NCBI GenBank assembly: GCA_028280565.1
Contig: JANQLQ010000042.1
Location: 1-45,433, forward strand
Direction: 5' to 3'
From: Fulvivirga sp.
GTDB taxonomy: Bacteria; Bacteroidota; Bacteroidia; Cytophagales; Cyclobacteriaceae
Length of the DNA: 45,433 bases
Made by a program: the position numbers and the translations under genes. Under the pieces are notes generated by a model. That model saw nothing but the letters and a program-made list of their open reading frames with translations. It was not told the origin of the DNA and ran no database searches. Of this stretch, positions 1 to 7,043 are shown piece by piece. How positions within the stretch are numbered: the first letter of the stretch is position 1; each line of letters starts with the position of its first letter.

Positions 1-137
1 CCACCTAAACCCAGGGTTTCATCACCAAATGAACCGCCATCAAGTTCAAACGCTCTTGCTATCGACATTTTTTCGCCAGATGAATAATCCGGGTTAAGCC
101 AACTACTATGGCGCCTGCCGAGCGACTTATAAGTCAT
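1..137 (-). CDS. Partial hypothetical protein (N-terminal 45 residues)
   Basis: An open frame starts at the ATG at 137-135 and runs off the left edge of the window without a stop. It begins MTYKSLGRRHSSWLNPDY and continues to a glycine-rich stretch (DGGSFGDETLGLGG). The start codon overlaps the stop codon of the upstream monooxygenase gene in an ATGA arrangement, which suggests translational coupling and a shared operon. No signal peptide or membrane segment is visible in the part present. I do not recognise the family from these 45 residues. The coupling is the main reason to believe the frame is real. The rest of the gene lies outside the window. Confidence 0.55.
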   Translation of the reverse strand, partial: MTYKSLGRRHSSWLNPDYSSGEKMSIARAFELDGGSFGDETLGLG

Positions 138-469
138 TCCACCCTTTGGAAGACCACATCACTTTTTTGATAGTGTTTCATCTCTTGGATATCATTGTAA
201 TAAGCTCGAATACAGGCTAAAAACTTGGGGAAATCCTCGCTTTTTCGAAAACCTTTCAGGTGATCCTCAGTGGAGGTCCATTCGATACGTAATATAAAGT
301 TCGACGGTTCCTCCTCTCCTTGTGAAAGTTCATAGCCAAGACAATAGCGGGACGCCTGCAGGTATTCCACCGCCTCTTGGTAGTCTTCAACAAACCTATC
401 GTGACGGCCAGCGTCAATTGTATACCGTATGTATTCTATGCTTGTAGTGGATCGGTCATTAGTATTCAT
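134..469 (-). CDS. Antibiotic biosynthesis monooxygenase (ABM) domain protein
   Basis: A small protein of about 111 residues with the look of the ABM ferredoxin-like fold: a first strand (SIEYIRYTI), a helix rich in acidic residues (FVEDYQEAVEYLQ), the RYCLGYEL strand, the ILRIEWTS strand and the C-terminal helix. Members oxidise quinols or small aromatics without cofactor, or act as dimeric stress proteins. The substrate here cannot be told. The frame stays open upstream to a TTG at 631. I chose the ATG at 469 because homology-like sequence begins just after it. The ATG at 562 would add a segment with a short hydrophobic stretch (MIVLSALAITL). The gene is divergent from an HxlR regulator, a common pairing for small oxidoreductases, and overlaps the next gene by ATGA. 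Confidence 0.75.
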   Translation of the reverse strand: MNTNDRSTTSIEYIRYTIDAGRHDRFVEDYQEAVEYLQASRYCLGYELSQGEEEPSNFILRIEWTSTEDHLKGFRKSEDFPKFLACIRAYYNDIQEMKHYQKSDVVFQRVE

Positions 470-715
470 GGTTCTTTCTTTGAGTGTGATAGCCAGTGCG
501 GACAATACGATCATTGACTTACCGATAAGATGCATCGTTTTTAGTTTTGATTTATTGACCATCCCTCCTATCTTCCGGTTCGTAGCGGTATCAATAATGG
601 ATGATTTACTTCTAAAATAGTCCCTTCTCAAACCAAATAGAAGGGGGGATCATAAAGTAGGGAACTAACCCAAAGGTCTGTTTTACTGGCTACCAAGGGC
701 TTAACCAAGCGAAAA

Positions 716-1090
716 ATGTTTAAAAAAGGGGAAAGTATTTTGATCAGCTTCGAAAACAGGACCTACTACTGCCCGGTAGAGTTAGCCATGAACATCATTG
801 GCGGGAAATGGAGAGCTGTCATTTTGTGGTATTTGTCAAAGGGTACGCTTCGTTTTCACGAGATAAAAAAGGAGATCTCGACGATATCAGAGCGAGTGCT
901 TTCGAAAGAACCCAGGGCATTGGAAAAGTACAACCTTATCGAGCGCAAGATCTACCCCGAGGTACCCCCGAAGGTAGAGTATACGCTTACTGATCTCGGC
1001 AGATCGCTAACACCACTACTAGACCAGGTCAGTAATTTTGGCGAGTCATTTTCAAAAAGGTTTGGCGCTTTGAAGAAAACAGGAAAATAA
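716..1090 (+). CDS. HxlR-family winged-helix transcriptional regulator
   Basis: A 124-residue regulator with the full HxlR signature: the conserved cysteine and first helix (YYCPVELAMNIIGGKW, about residues 20-35), the WYLSKGTLRFHEIKKEI helix-turn segment, the recognition helix (ISERVLSKEPRALEKYNLI) and the wing (PPKVEYTLTDLGRSL). HxlR proteins are dimeric DNA-binding regulators, and some sense aldehydes, quinones or disulfide stress through the N-terminal cysteine. It is divergent from the ABM monooxygenase, so control of that operon through the roughly 245-bp intergenic region is the obvious inference. One recognition-helix position is unusual: most relatives read SKELREL where this one reads SKEPRAL. 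No operator is obvious by eye. Confidence 0.9.
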   Translation: MFKKGESILISFENRTYYCPVELAMNIIGGKWRAVILWYLSKGTLRFHEIKKEISTISERVLSKEPRALEKYNLIERKIYPEVPPKVEYTLTDLGRSLTPLLDQVSNFGESFSKRFGALKKTGK

Positions 1091-1432
1091 TATGATTAAT
1101 GGAGTTAAGTGTCATACCTTGGTGTAACCCTAGGAAAGGATCATTTCCTCGAAACATTTTAAACCTGGACTCGATTAAAAAATAAACGTCATTCCGTGGA
1201 TGTGGGAGGACTAATGGCGAGAGCCGGGATTTGCTGTGCCGTAGAACGGAAGCTACTCCCCAGTTTACAGGCTGTGAAAAGTATGCTAAACCTCATTTTA
1301 AGATTAGGCTACAATGATTTTAAATCCAACGGAGGTCGGTTATCCTCTTCATGATTTGGGGGTTATATGCGATTACCAGCGGTTCATACCTGGAGTGCAG
1401 CCTACCGCCAGGGGGCTATAACTTACCCATTG
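1091..1432. other. Intergenic region with a probable decayed piece of the 320-bp repeat
   Basis: No gene is supported here. Around 1133-1195 the sequence resembles the 3' part of the dispersed repeat found in full at 16956, 32616 and 39622. It shows the same order of short blocks: GGATC, a variant of CATTACC, CGAAACAT with a T/A-rich run, then AAAT-AAACGT. Similarity is clear only over about 60 bases, so this reads as a degenerate remnant. A plus-strand open frame at 1367-1627 is mostly antisense to the ankyrin gene and was not called. Confidence 0.35.
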
Positions 1433-2815
1433 CTACCTGCTTTTTTCTTTTATTTCATTGATAATCTCGGTGCTAACCCAGTATATGTCTTGATTGCTTG
1501 TGTAGAACAGGTATTTTCCATCTTTGGTCACAAAAGGGCAGTATTCATAATGGCGTGTATTTATTTCTTTGCCCATATTGACCGACGTAGTCCATGTTCC
1601 ATCAGCCTTCTTAAAACTTATGTATAGATCCCCTCGGCCAAAACCATTTTCACGTGTGGAACAAAAAATAAGGTAGGATTCATCCGGGGAAACAAAAACG
1701 TCAGCTTCATAATGCTCCGTGTTCACGGCTTCGCCAAGTACCACGGGCTTTTGAAATCCCTCGTCGATAAACTTGGAGTAGTAGATGTCATAGCTGGTAC
1801 TTTCACCTTCCAAAGGGGCATGCCCATTGGATGAAAAATACATCGTTCCGTCCTGTGTAAATGAAATGTAATATTCATTTCCGTCCGTGTTAATATTCAC
1901 CCCGGCATTAACCGGTTCTGACCATCCATTTTCAACTCTATTAACATACCAAATATCAATGTCTTTTGGCTCGCCTAGCCCATCCAAAGCCCTATTAGAA
2001 ATAAAATACAATCGATCCTCGTTAGGTGATAGAAAAGGGTCGTTGTAGCCATACCGTTCATGGGATAGGATAATCACAGGCTTACTCCATTGATTCTCTA
2101 TCATCCGGGAATACCGGATTTCATTTTTACCATTTACATCTACGCCATAATAAAATTCCGTACCCTTCGAGTTAAAGACAGAACCAAATTCCTGTTCTTC
2201 CGTTGAAATAAAGTTAGGCGCGAACATTACAGGAGTCGTGCCTGGTCCTTGCCCCATGTATTTTCCTTCCATTTTAACGGTACGAACAAGACTTTGATCG
2301 GCTCCCTGCGACAAAAGGAACCCGGAAACATCTTTTGCTCCAAGTCTTTGTGAAATCGCTAAGGCAGTACTTCCCCTATTGTTGGTACCATTTATATCGA
2401 CCCCCATTTTAACCAATCTTTCAGTTAAAAAAATATCCCTGTTTAATACAGCCTGCTCCAGTAGAGATACACCGTATAGATCTATCCAATCGTTATTAGG
2501 CTGTAAATTGACCAGCAAGTCAAAGTATTGGTTACTATACTGAACTGCTACGTGCATTGGCGTCTTCTGCTGGTTATCTTCTCCATTTATGTTTATTCCT
2601 CTCCCGACTAGGTAATTAAATATTTCCTCTCTCTTACATGCAACTGCCCAATGCATCAACGATCTTCCACGATTATCTTTTACATCAATAGGAGTATTGA
2701 TAAGCATAGAATCCAACCTGGCCAAATTCCCTTGACAAGCTGTCCTATGAATATCCTGTGCCATCACGCTTAGGTTAAGCACCGGGAGAAGTATGAAAAA
2801 TAATGCTCTTTTCAT
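1433..2815 (-). CDS. Exported ankyrin-repeat and PD40 (WD40-like) beta-propeller protein
   Basis: A 460-residue protein with a signal peptide (MKRALFFILLPVLNLSVMAQ, cleavage likely after residue 19). Ankyrin repeats fill about residues 22-175, with the usual markers DNRGRSLMHWAVACKREEI, QKTPMHVAV and NNRGSTALAIS. A PD40/TolB-like propeller fills about residues 205-450, with repeated blades such as DPFLSPNEDRLYFISNR, FTQDGTMYFSSNG, VFVSPDESYLIFCSTREN and FVTKDGKYLFYTSN. Both parts are protein- or ligand-binding scaffolds, and no catalytic residue is visible. The combination on one exported chain suggests a periplasmic or surface scaffold. It is the last gene of a minus-strand accessory block. 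A motif shared with the next spacer upstream lies about 46 bases before the start. Confidence 0.8.
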   Translation of the reverse strand: MKRALFFILLPVLNLSVMAQDIHRTACQGNLARLDSMLINTPIDVKDNRGRSLMHWAVACKREEIFNYLVGRGININGEDNQQKTPMHVAVQYSNQYFDLLVNLQPNNDWIDLYGVSLLEQAVLNRDIFLTERLVKMGVDINGTNNRGSTALAISQRLGAKDVSGFLLSQGADQSLVRTVKMEGKYMGQGPGTTPVMFAPNFISTEEQEFGSVFNSKGTEFYYGVDVNGKNEIRYSRMIENQWSKPVIILSHERYGYNDPFLSPNEDRLYFISNRALDGLGEPKDIDIWYVNRVENGWSEPVNAGVNINTDGNEYYISFTQDGTMYFSSNGHAPLEGESTSYDIYYSKFIDEGFQKPVVLGEAVNTEHYEADVFVSPDESYLIFCSTRENGFGRGDLYISFKKADGTWTTSVNMGKEINTRHYEYCPFVTKDGKYLFYTSNQDIYWVSTEIINEIKEKSR

Positions 2816-2823
2816 TTTTATTT

Positions 2824-2991
2824 CTAATTGCTGGCTACGGTCCCGGGCATGAGTAGTACTAGACTTCTACCCAAAACAGCCGCTCCATAGATTATACTGT
2901 GAAATATGATGATTACCCCGATTCCTGTCCAGTAGTCTTTATGTCCGTGAAACCAATGTGTCTTAGTATCCCGTTGTGTCATGTTGGTCAT
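2824..2991 (-). CDS. Small possible membrane protein (55 aa)
   Basis: A short frame from the ATG at 2991 to a TAG at 2826-2824 that sits just upstream of the ankyrin/PD40 gene on the same strand. It encodes a polar N-terminus (MTNMTQRDTKTHWFHGHKDY) followed by a hydrophobic stretch that could span the membrane (about residues 23-49, IGVIIIFHSIIYGAAVLG then SLVLLM). Its last 15 or so codons run through the spacer motif shared with the next intergenic region, so at least the 3' end may be fortuitous. No family is recognised. It could be a real small membrane protein or a gene remnant. Confidence 0.3.
   Translation of the reverse strand: MTNMTQRDTKTHWFHGHKDYWTGIGVIIIFHSIIYGAAVLGRSLVLLMPGTVASN
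2827..2873. repeat. Spacer motif A of the accessory block
   Basis: Between the ankyrin gene start and the next gene lies a motif that ends in AGACTTCTACCCA (2861-2873). The same 13 bases occur at 3621-3633, and the flanking sequence aligns loosely (GAGTAG here, GAATAGCAAG there). The distance to the downstream gene start is also similar, about 46 and 50 bases. It may be a shared regulatory or recombination sequence. Confidence 0.4.
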
Positions 2992-3013
2992 ATTAGAGCG
3001 TATCGGGGGTTTT

Positions 3014-3571
3014 TTATTTTTCTTGAAAAATTATTTGATCCTGGTCATTAATTGCTGGCTTGAACCAATTGTAATAGCCAAAAACTTTTTTACGGACTAA
3101 AGAAGTTAGGCCAATTGCTATAATCATTATAAACGTATAAGACCATGAGAAAATAACTATTGCTTCATAATCTATATCATCTTTAGGTATATTGGCAAGC
3201 TCTCTTAAGTTATTAAATATTCCTATTGTAAGCCAAATTATTGAAGGCAATAATACATCGCCATTAAACCTCCAAAGTTGAACCAAAAGGTAGGTTGTGA
3301 TTGCAAAGGAGGCCAATACCTTAATGTCGAAATTGACGAATAGATCAAATAAACTTAGTAGTTCAACCATGAACACAAATATCCAGGTCCAGCAAACTAC
3401 CTTGTGAATAATTCGCTGACCTTTACTCGTATCATGAGCAGGCCTAGACGCTAGTATTCTCCTCAGTTCCTTGTCATCCGCCACTGGGCTAAACTCTTCG
3501 TAAATTTCGGTTTTACTTTTTCCCTTTTTAAGATTCTCAAGAATCTCACGTTTTAGAATCTTTTCACTCAT
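3014..3571 (-). CDS. Hypothetical four-helix integral membrane protein
   Basis: A 185-residue protein with a charged cytoplasmic N-terminus (MSEKILKREILENLKKGKSK, residues 1-60) followed by about four transmembrane helices: KVVCWTWIFVFMVELLSLF (about 57-76), VLASFAITTYLLVQLW, VLLPSIIWLTIGIF and FIMIIAIGLTSLV. The N-terminal part, with KSKTEIYEEFSPVADDKELRRILAS, looks like a small helical domain seen on other Bacteroidota membrane proteins. I do not recognise a named family. No catalytic motif is visible. It lies in a row of unrelated minus-strand genes separated by spacers of 150-250 bases, so it is probably transcribed on its own. Confidence 0.65.
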   Translation of the reverse strand: MSEKILKREILENLKKGKSKTEIYEEFSPVADDKELRRILASRPAHDTSKGQRIIHKVVCWTWIFVFMVELLSLFDLFVNFDIKVLASFAITTYLLVQLWRFNGDVLLPSIIWLTIGIFNNLRELANIPKDDIDYEAIVIFSWSYTFIMIIAIGLTSLVRKKVFGYYNWFKPAINDQDQIIFQEK

Positions 3572-3633
3572 TTGTCAGCTATGGGAATTACATCTAAAGA
3601 TCACGTGTATGAATAGCAAGAGACTTCTACCCA
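3571..3633. repeat. Spacer motif B of the accessory block
   Basis: Directly upstream of the 185-residue membrane protein gene. It starts TTTGTCAGCT (3571-3580) and ends GAATAGCAAGAGAC followed by TTCTACCCA (3611-3633). The 3' half matches motif A. The outer ends (TTGTCAGC and GAATAGCA...GAC) also match motif C at 4311-4344, which lacks the middle section. Conserved ends with a variable middle resemble a hairpin-type recombination site or a processed repeat, but no function is proven. Confidence 0.4.
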
Positions 3634-3729
3634 CGACCTTTCAAGCTTAGCGATAATCTTTGATTCGTTTTATAATTTCGTTTTTGCCGTATTTCCACTT
3701 TTACTTATACATAGCATTAACAGTGGTAT

Positions 3730-4107
3730 CTATTTTCTTGGCTTTCTTTTAGACTCATAGGGCGTTGTCTCATCTAATAATATTGCTTCGTGGAAAACCT
3801 CTTTAATGGTGTCTACAGGAATTTCCTTTAGGGTAGAGAATTCAATACTTCTCAGTTGTTTTCTTACACTACTTTTTAAAATTCCTTGATTATTTGATAA
3901 TTCATTTCCTCTCATAAAGGCTAGTTCTATTTTTTCGTTTTTTAGAGGTTTTAAGTAGCAAATCCAACTCTTGTTGTAGTAGCATGGATTTTTAAAAGTA
4001 ATTTTACCTGTTAGCGCATACTCTTTGGTCAGCATGTGATGAAAAAAGAGCATGATCTCTCTTTGGGGATTATCAAACTGGTATATTAGGTTTTCGACTT
4101 CAGTCAT
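3730..4107 (-). CDS. DUF1801 (YdhG-like) domain protein
   Basis: A 125-residue protein whose central part has the DUF1801 pattern: a helix with hydrophobic pairs (FDNPQREIMLFFHHMLTKEY), then KITFKNPCYYNKSWICYLKPLKNEKIELAFMRGNELSN, and near the end KQLRSIEFSTLKEI. The family is a small alpha/beta fold of unknown biochemical role. Related proteins are sometimes linked to iron or stress but no reaction is established. No signal peptide is visible and a cytosolic location is expected. The gene is separated by more than 150 bases from its neighbours on both sides, so no operon is indicated. Confidence 0.75.
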   Translation of the reverse strand: MTEVENLIYQFDNPQREIMLFFHHMLTKEYALTGKITFKNPCYYNKSWICYLKPLKNEKIELAFMRGNELSNNQGILKSSVRKQLRSIEFSTLKEIPVDTIKEVFHEAILLDETTPYESKRKPRK

Positions 4108-4310
4108 AGTTCTTGTATTCCATTACTGCTAACATTTGGATAAAGTGCAGCTCCATTTTATTTTGAGCGTATTCTTTATACTAACCTAAGGTTTTTGAAA
4201 ATTTTTAGATTACCGGTGATCACATAAATATAAATTACCTGGGCCAATGCTCGCTACTCATCGGGAAGATCCAACGAGTTTGACCTTGACTTTTCTAGCC
4301 GCATGACTTT

Positions 4311-4344
4311 GTTGTCAGCCGCAAGGGAAACAGGAATAGCAGAC
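4311..4344. repeat. Spacer motif C of the accessory block
   Basis: Just after the stop of the 206-residue membrane protein gene. It begins GTTGTCAGCC (4311-4320) and ends GGAATAGCAGAC (4333-4344). These ends match the ends of motif B, but the middle is about 20 bases shorter. Read by eye, and similarity is partial. Confidence 0.3.
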
Positions 4345-4348
4345 GTAT

Positions 4349-4969
4349 TTAATTTCTAAGAGTTTCTTTAAAGAATTTCAATATTACGAAGTAGACCAGT
4401 GGCATTAGCAATAGCTGAAACCCAATGGATGTAATGACAGGGATCAGGATGATTTGCCATGATGATTCAATAATATTTAATAAAGACAAGATTAGAGCAA
4501 TAGTTGAGCCTCCTATTCCCAAAATCAAAAAACTCTTCATGTAAAAAAATGGAAAAGTTGTAAAAGTTGAATCGTCAAAGACTTTGCAAATCATTACTGG
4601 GGCTAAGAAACTCCTAGAGGTTTCGATTCTAACTTCAAAGTAGAATTCGTTCATTCGTCTTACCTGGAGTTCATTGCCGTTCGTGAGTCTATACTTTTTG
4701 GTGGTCTTTTTGGGGATACCTTTAAGTCTTTTTATAATATCCTGTGTTTCAATAGCCAATTCAATACTTTTACTCCGTTGGTATTCTTTTTGATCATGAG
4801 CTTCTTTTTCAACAGCTGAAATTACAGGAGAGTCAGAGTTACGATTCTTTAGGATAATTGAAGCCGCTTGTCGTGCCTCAAAGACATAAGCGCCAGGGTC
4901 TTGAGCGATTCGTTCAAGCTCAACGTTTGTTTTTGACTGAAATTTTTCCAAAAATCGATTACCAGGCAT
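4349..4969 (-). CDS. Hypothetical membrane protein with two C-terminal helices
   Basis: A 206-residue protein. The first 35 residues (FLEKFQSKTNVELERIAQDP, then AYVFEARQAASIILKNR) form a helical repeat typical of Bacteroidota membrane proteins of unknown function. A soluble middle section includes KKYRLTNGNELQVRRMNEFYFEVRI. Two hydrophobic segments follow near the C-terminus (SFLILGIGGSTIALILSLL and WQIILIPVITSIGFQLLLM). I start at the ATG at 4969 rather than the TTG three codons upstream, because the ATG is the ordinary choice. No catalytic motif is visible and I cannot name the family. The gene overlaps in another frame with a remnant frame that starts at 5181. Confidence 0.6.
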   Translation of the reverse strand: MPGNRFLEKFQSKTNVELERIAQDPGAYVFEARQAASIILKNRNSDSPVISAVEKEAHDQKEYQRSKSIELAIETQDIIKRLKGIPKKTTKKYRLTNGNELQVRRMNEFYFEVRIETSRSFLAPVMICKVFDDSTFTTFPFFYMKSFLILGIGGSTIALILSLLNIIESSWQIILIPVITSIGFQLLLMPLVYFVILKFFKETLRN

Positions 4970-4978
4970 CTGTTGCAA

Positions 4979-5181
4979 ATGTGTGCTAACATTGGATTAC
5001 AATTTGATTTCTCAATGTACTGGTTCATTTTTTGTTCCCTAAATTCTGAATAGCTTGGAATTACAACTGCTATTTTCTCAAAATCAAAAGTTTTAGGCAT
5101 GTAGTCGTTTAAACATTCTTGGGAAGAACAGAAATTGCTTATCAAGTTCACAAGTATTATTGAACAGAATTTAGTGCTCAT
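4979..5181 (-). pseudogene. Remnant of a small exported protein gene
   Basis: A frame opens at the ATG at 5181 with a signal-peptide-like start (MSTKFCSIILVNLISNFCSS) and about 45 more residues with several cysteines. It then runs on for some 130 bases inside the next gene in a different frame. The overlapping tail (FWKNFSQKQTLSLNESL and on) looks like shadow sequence. The simplest reading is that the 3' part of the original gene was lost when the neighbouring gene was joined here. A GCTAACATT motif marks the join at about 4984-4992 and recurs at about 4128-4136, after another boundary. A genuine 110-residue overlapping gene is possible but less likely. Confidence 0.4.
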
Positions 5182-5298
5182 CTCTTATTGCTAATGTAAA
5201 TGGGTAAAATTAGTTGCTTGGTCTTTCGTGCGTAAGGCTTTACTGGTGTTAAGTTAAGTGTAATTGGGCGGTTAGCTATTTTTTCCAATCCCGTTTTT

Positions 5299-5379
5299 AA
5301 AGTCGACAGTGCGCAATAGGCAATCAGAAACCCTCTATGTTTTTGCCTACTGCTCTTTGCCTATTGCCGACTGATCAAG
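5299..5379 (+). repeat. 80-bp dispersed repeat, copy 1
   Basis: This stretch begins AAAGTCGACAGT and ends TTGCCGACTGATCAAG. It aligns from end to end with 39963-40040 with small gaps, at roughly three quarters or more identity by eye. In the other copy the ends AAGTCGGC and GCCGACTT are inverted repeats, so the transcript could fold into a long hairpin. Both copies are on the plus strand and intergenic. Confidence 0.65.
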
Positions 5380-5430
5380 ATGCATTGAGTTGGGCTTCAC
5401 TAAACTCGCCCTAAGCAGGCGAGTTCGTGC

Positions 5431-6162
5431 CTATTCTCCATGATACATGTTATGAAACATCTCAGCTAATTTTGACGGATCTTCTTTCCAAGCATTGAAC
5501 ATGCCGAGTCCTATTTCTTCAGGAATTATATCTAGCTCTCCATGTTCAACCCTTTCCAAAATCGTTTCAGCAACACTGTAAGGTGAAGGCATATCCCAAT
5601 CAATACCTTTATTCATATCCGTATCAATGGCTCCCGGGTTTACCGCGTGAACCATAATATCTTTTTTGGCTAATTCAATTCTCGCAGAATAAGTGGCTGA
5701 AAGCAGTGCCGATTTAGAAGCAGAATAACCCGCAATTGAAGGCAATGGGGAATACGCGACAATAGAAGTAATATTAATCATTTTGGAAGGTGCATTTTTC
5801 GCTAGAATGGCACTAAACTCTCTCATCATACTTACAGTACCAAAGTAGTTCACATTCATATCCGTTTTAATGCTATTCCATCCTCCTTCCAAAATAGTGC
5901 CTGTAGATAACACCCCCGCATTATTGACCAGGACTTGAGTATCACTAGCCTGTGAGGCAATTTTAATAACCTGTCTTTGATCGGTTATGTCTAGCTCAAG
6001 AGGGAGTACTCTTTCGTCCATAAAGTTTGGGATTTTTCCTAGGTCCCTTGCAGTAGCATATATCTTTTTCACCCCTTTTTTCAATGATGCTTGTACCAGT
6101 GCTTTACCAATTCCCCTATTAGCGCCTGTAATTAGAATTACCTTGTCCTTTAATTGTGTCAT
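5431..6162 (-). CDS. Short-chain dehydrogenase/reductase (SDR)
   Basis: A 243-residue classical SDR. The Rossmann dinucleotide motif TGANRGIG is at residues 12-19, NNAG at 80-83, the catalytic serine in ITS at about 133, and YSASK with Y146 and K150. The NPGAIDTDM segment after the active site is standard. It should be a cytosolic NAD(P)H-dependent oxidoreductase. The arginine in the ARD motif after the second strand suggests NADP(H). The substrate cannot be inferred from the sequence. The gene stands alone between the 80-bp repeat and a decayed serine hydrolase, so the neighbours say nothing about its pathway. A plus-strand frame at 5987-6178 is antisense shadow. Confidence 0.93.
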   Translation of the reverse strand: MTQLKDKVILITGANRGIGKALVQASLKKGVKKIYATARDLGKIPNFMDERVLPLELDITDQRQVIKIASQASDTQVLVNNAGVLSTGTILEGGWNSIKTDMNVNYFGTVSMMREFSAILAKNAPSKMINITSIVAYSPLPSIAGYSASKSALLSATYSARIELAKKDIMVHAVNPGAIDTDMNKGIDWDMPSPYSVAETILERVEHGELDIIPEEIGLGMFNAWKEDPSKLAEMFHNMYHGE

Positions 6163-6319
6163 TTTCTATCTATTCTAAATTTATGGTGCAATAGATAAAG
6201 GGCAAACAGGGTAAATAAAACCCGGTTCTTGCGGCATCCTGATTTGGCAAGTTGCCTACTAATCACAGGGAGTTGATGTTCTTCCATGTCAATATTGTAA
6301 GTTCCGTAAAATGTAATGA

Positions 6320-6657
6320 TCAAATCCCTCGAAGTGGATATGTAAAGACCTTGCCCCGCATGTCCCCCTTTATAAAAATGCCATCATCGTAGATCTCGTC
6401 CCATTGATAGCCAACATGTTTCATTTCGTCTGAATACCATGACTTCTCTACGAGATTTTTATTCACATCCAGGATTTTAGACAAGTGGTCATCAGAGATT
6501 ATAGGATTGGAGTTCTTTCTCACGCTGGGAGTAAAAGCAAGACCAAACCTGGTAAGATCTCGAAGTGTGGATGACATGCTGAAATAGGTAGCAGCCATCC
6601 CATTGGCCTTCACTACCAACAGGCCATTGTATTCGGATCCAATCTTTCTCCATATCC
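6320..6657 (-). pseudogene. C-terminal fragment of a beta-lactamase-fold serine hydrolase
   Basis: Reading the minus strand from about 6657 gives IWRKIGSEYNGLLVVKANG and then ATYFSMSSTLRDLTRFG. This is the part of class C beta-lactamase-like hydrolases (6-aminohexanoate-dimer hydrolase type) that follows the active-site region. The fragment continues to a stop at 6320 with about 110 residues in frame. The part with the SxxK and YxN catalytic motifs is absent. Upstream in this frame a TAA stop occurs within eight codons of the first recognisable residue, and the sequence turns into REP-like repeat. The gene was probably cut when the RAYT/REP region arrived or expanded. The missing N-terminus is not found on the far side of that region. 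Confidence 0.75.
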
Positions 6658-6761
6658 GCGCACTGGTCTTAGGTTAAGCGCAGCGGTCCTAAGCCCAAAA
6701 TCACCAAGAGCATTCGCTCGGCGAAGTATTATGCCCGACTTTCTATTTTCACCAAACCTCC

Positions 6762-6916
6762 AAGAACAGTCGCTCGGCTCCCAAGCCGAGTGACCACTAT
6801 CAATAGGCCTCCGGCCGATGCTAAGATCGATCACTAAGCTCAAGCAATTGTGTAGAGGTCGGCCAGAGGCCTCAACGATAGCCGTCACTCGCGAAACGCA
6901 AGCGACTGTTTCTTTT
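6762..6916 (+). repeat. REP-like repeat, left copy flanking the RAYT gene
   Basis: It begins AAGAACAGTCGCTCGGCTC and ends GCAAGCGACTGTTTC, so its ends are inverted copies of each other (ACAGTCGCT and AGCGACTGT). It also holds smaller palindromes such as CTCGGCT..AGCCGAG and GGCC..GGCC. The same layout, in the same orientation, is present at 7627-7790 on the other side of the transposase gene. A further degenerate copy of the start (AAGAGCATTCGCTCGG) lies just upstream at about 6704. Confidence 0.75.
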
Positions 6917-7043
6917 TTTAAAACGCCAAGCGACTTTCCTTTAATTTTTTTTCAAAGCCACACCAAACCACTCATAAAACGCTTTGTTGATCCTCCTATT
7001 TTCTATTCCCAATTTCACCCTATTAACCAACATTACCCGTACA

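Noticed and set aside
1367-1627. Plus-strand open frame of 86 codons
   Set aside because: Mostly antisense to the ankyrin/PD40 gene, with no family resemblance and no start signal.
6613-6888. Minus-strand open frame of 91 codons in the RAYT region
   Set aside because: It lies across REP-like repeats and the edge of the serine hydrolase fragment in another frame. Its sequence reflects the palindromes and no family.
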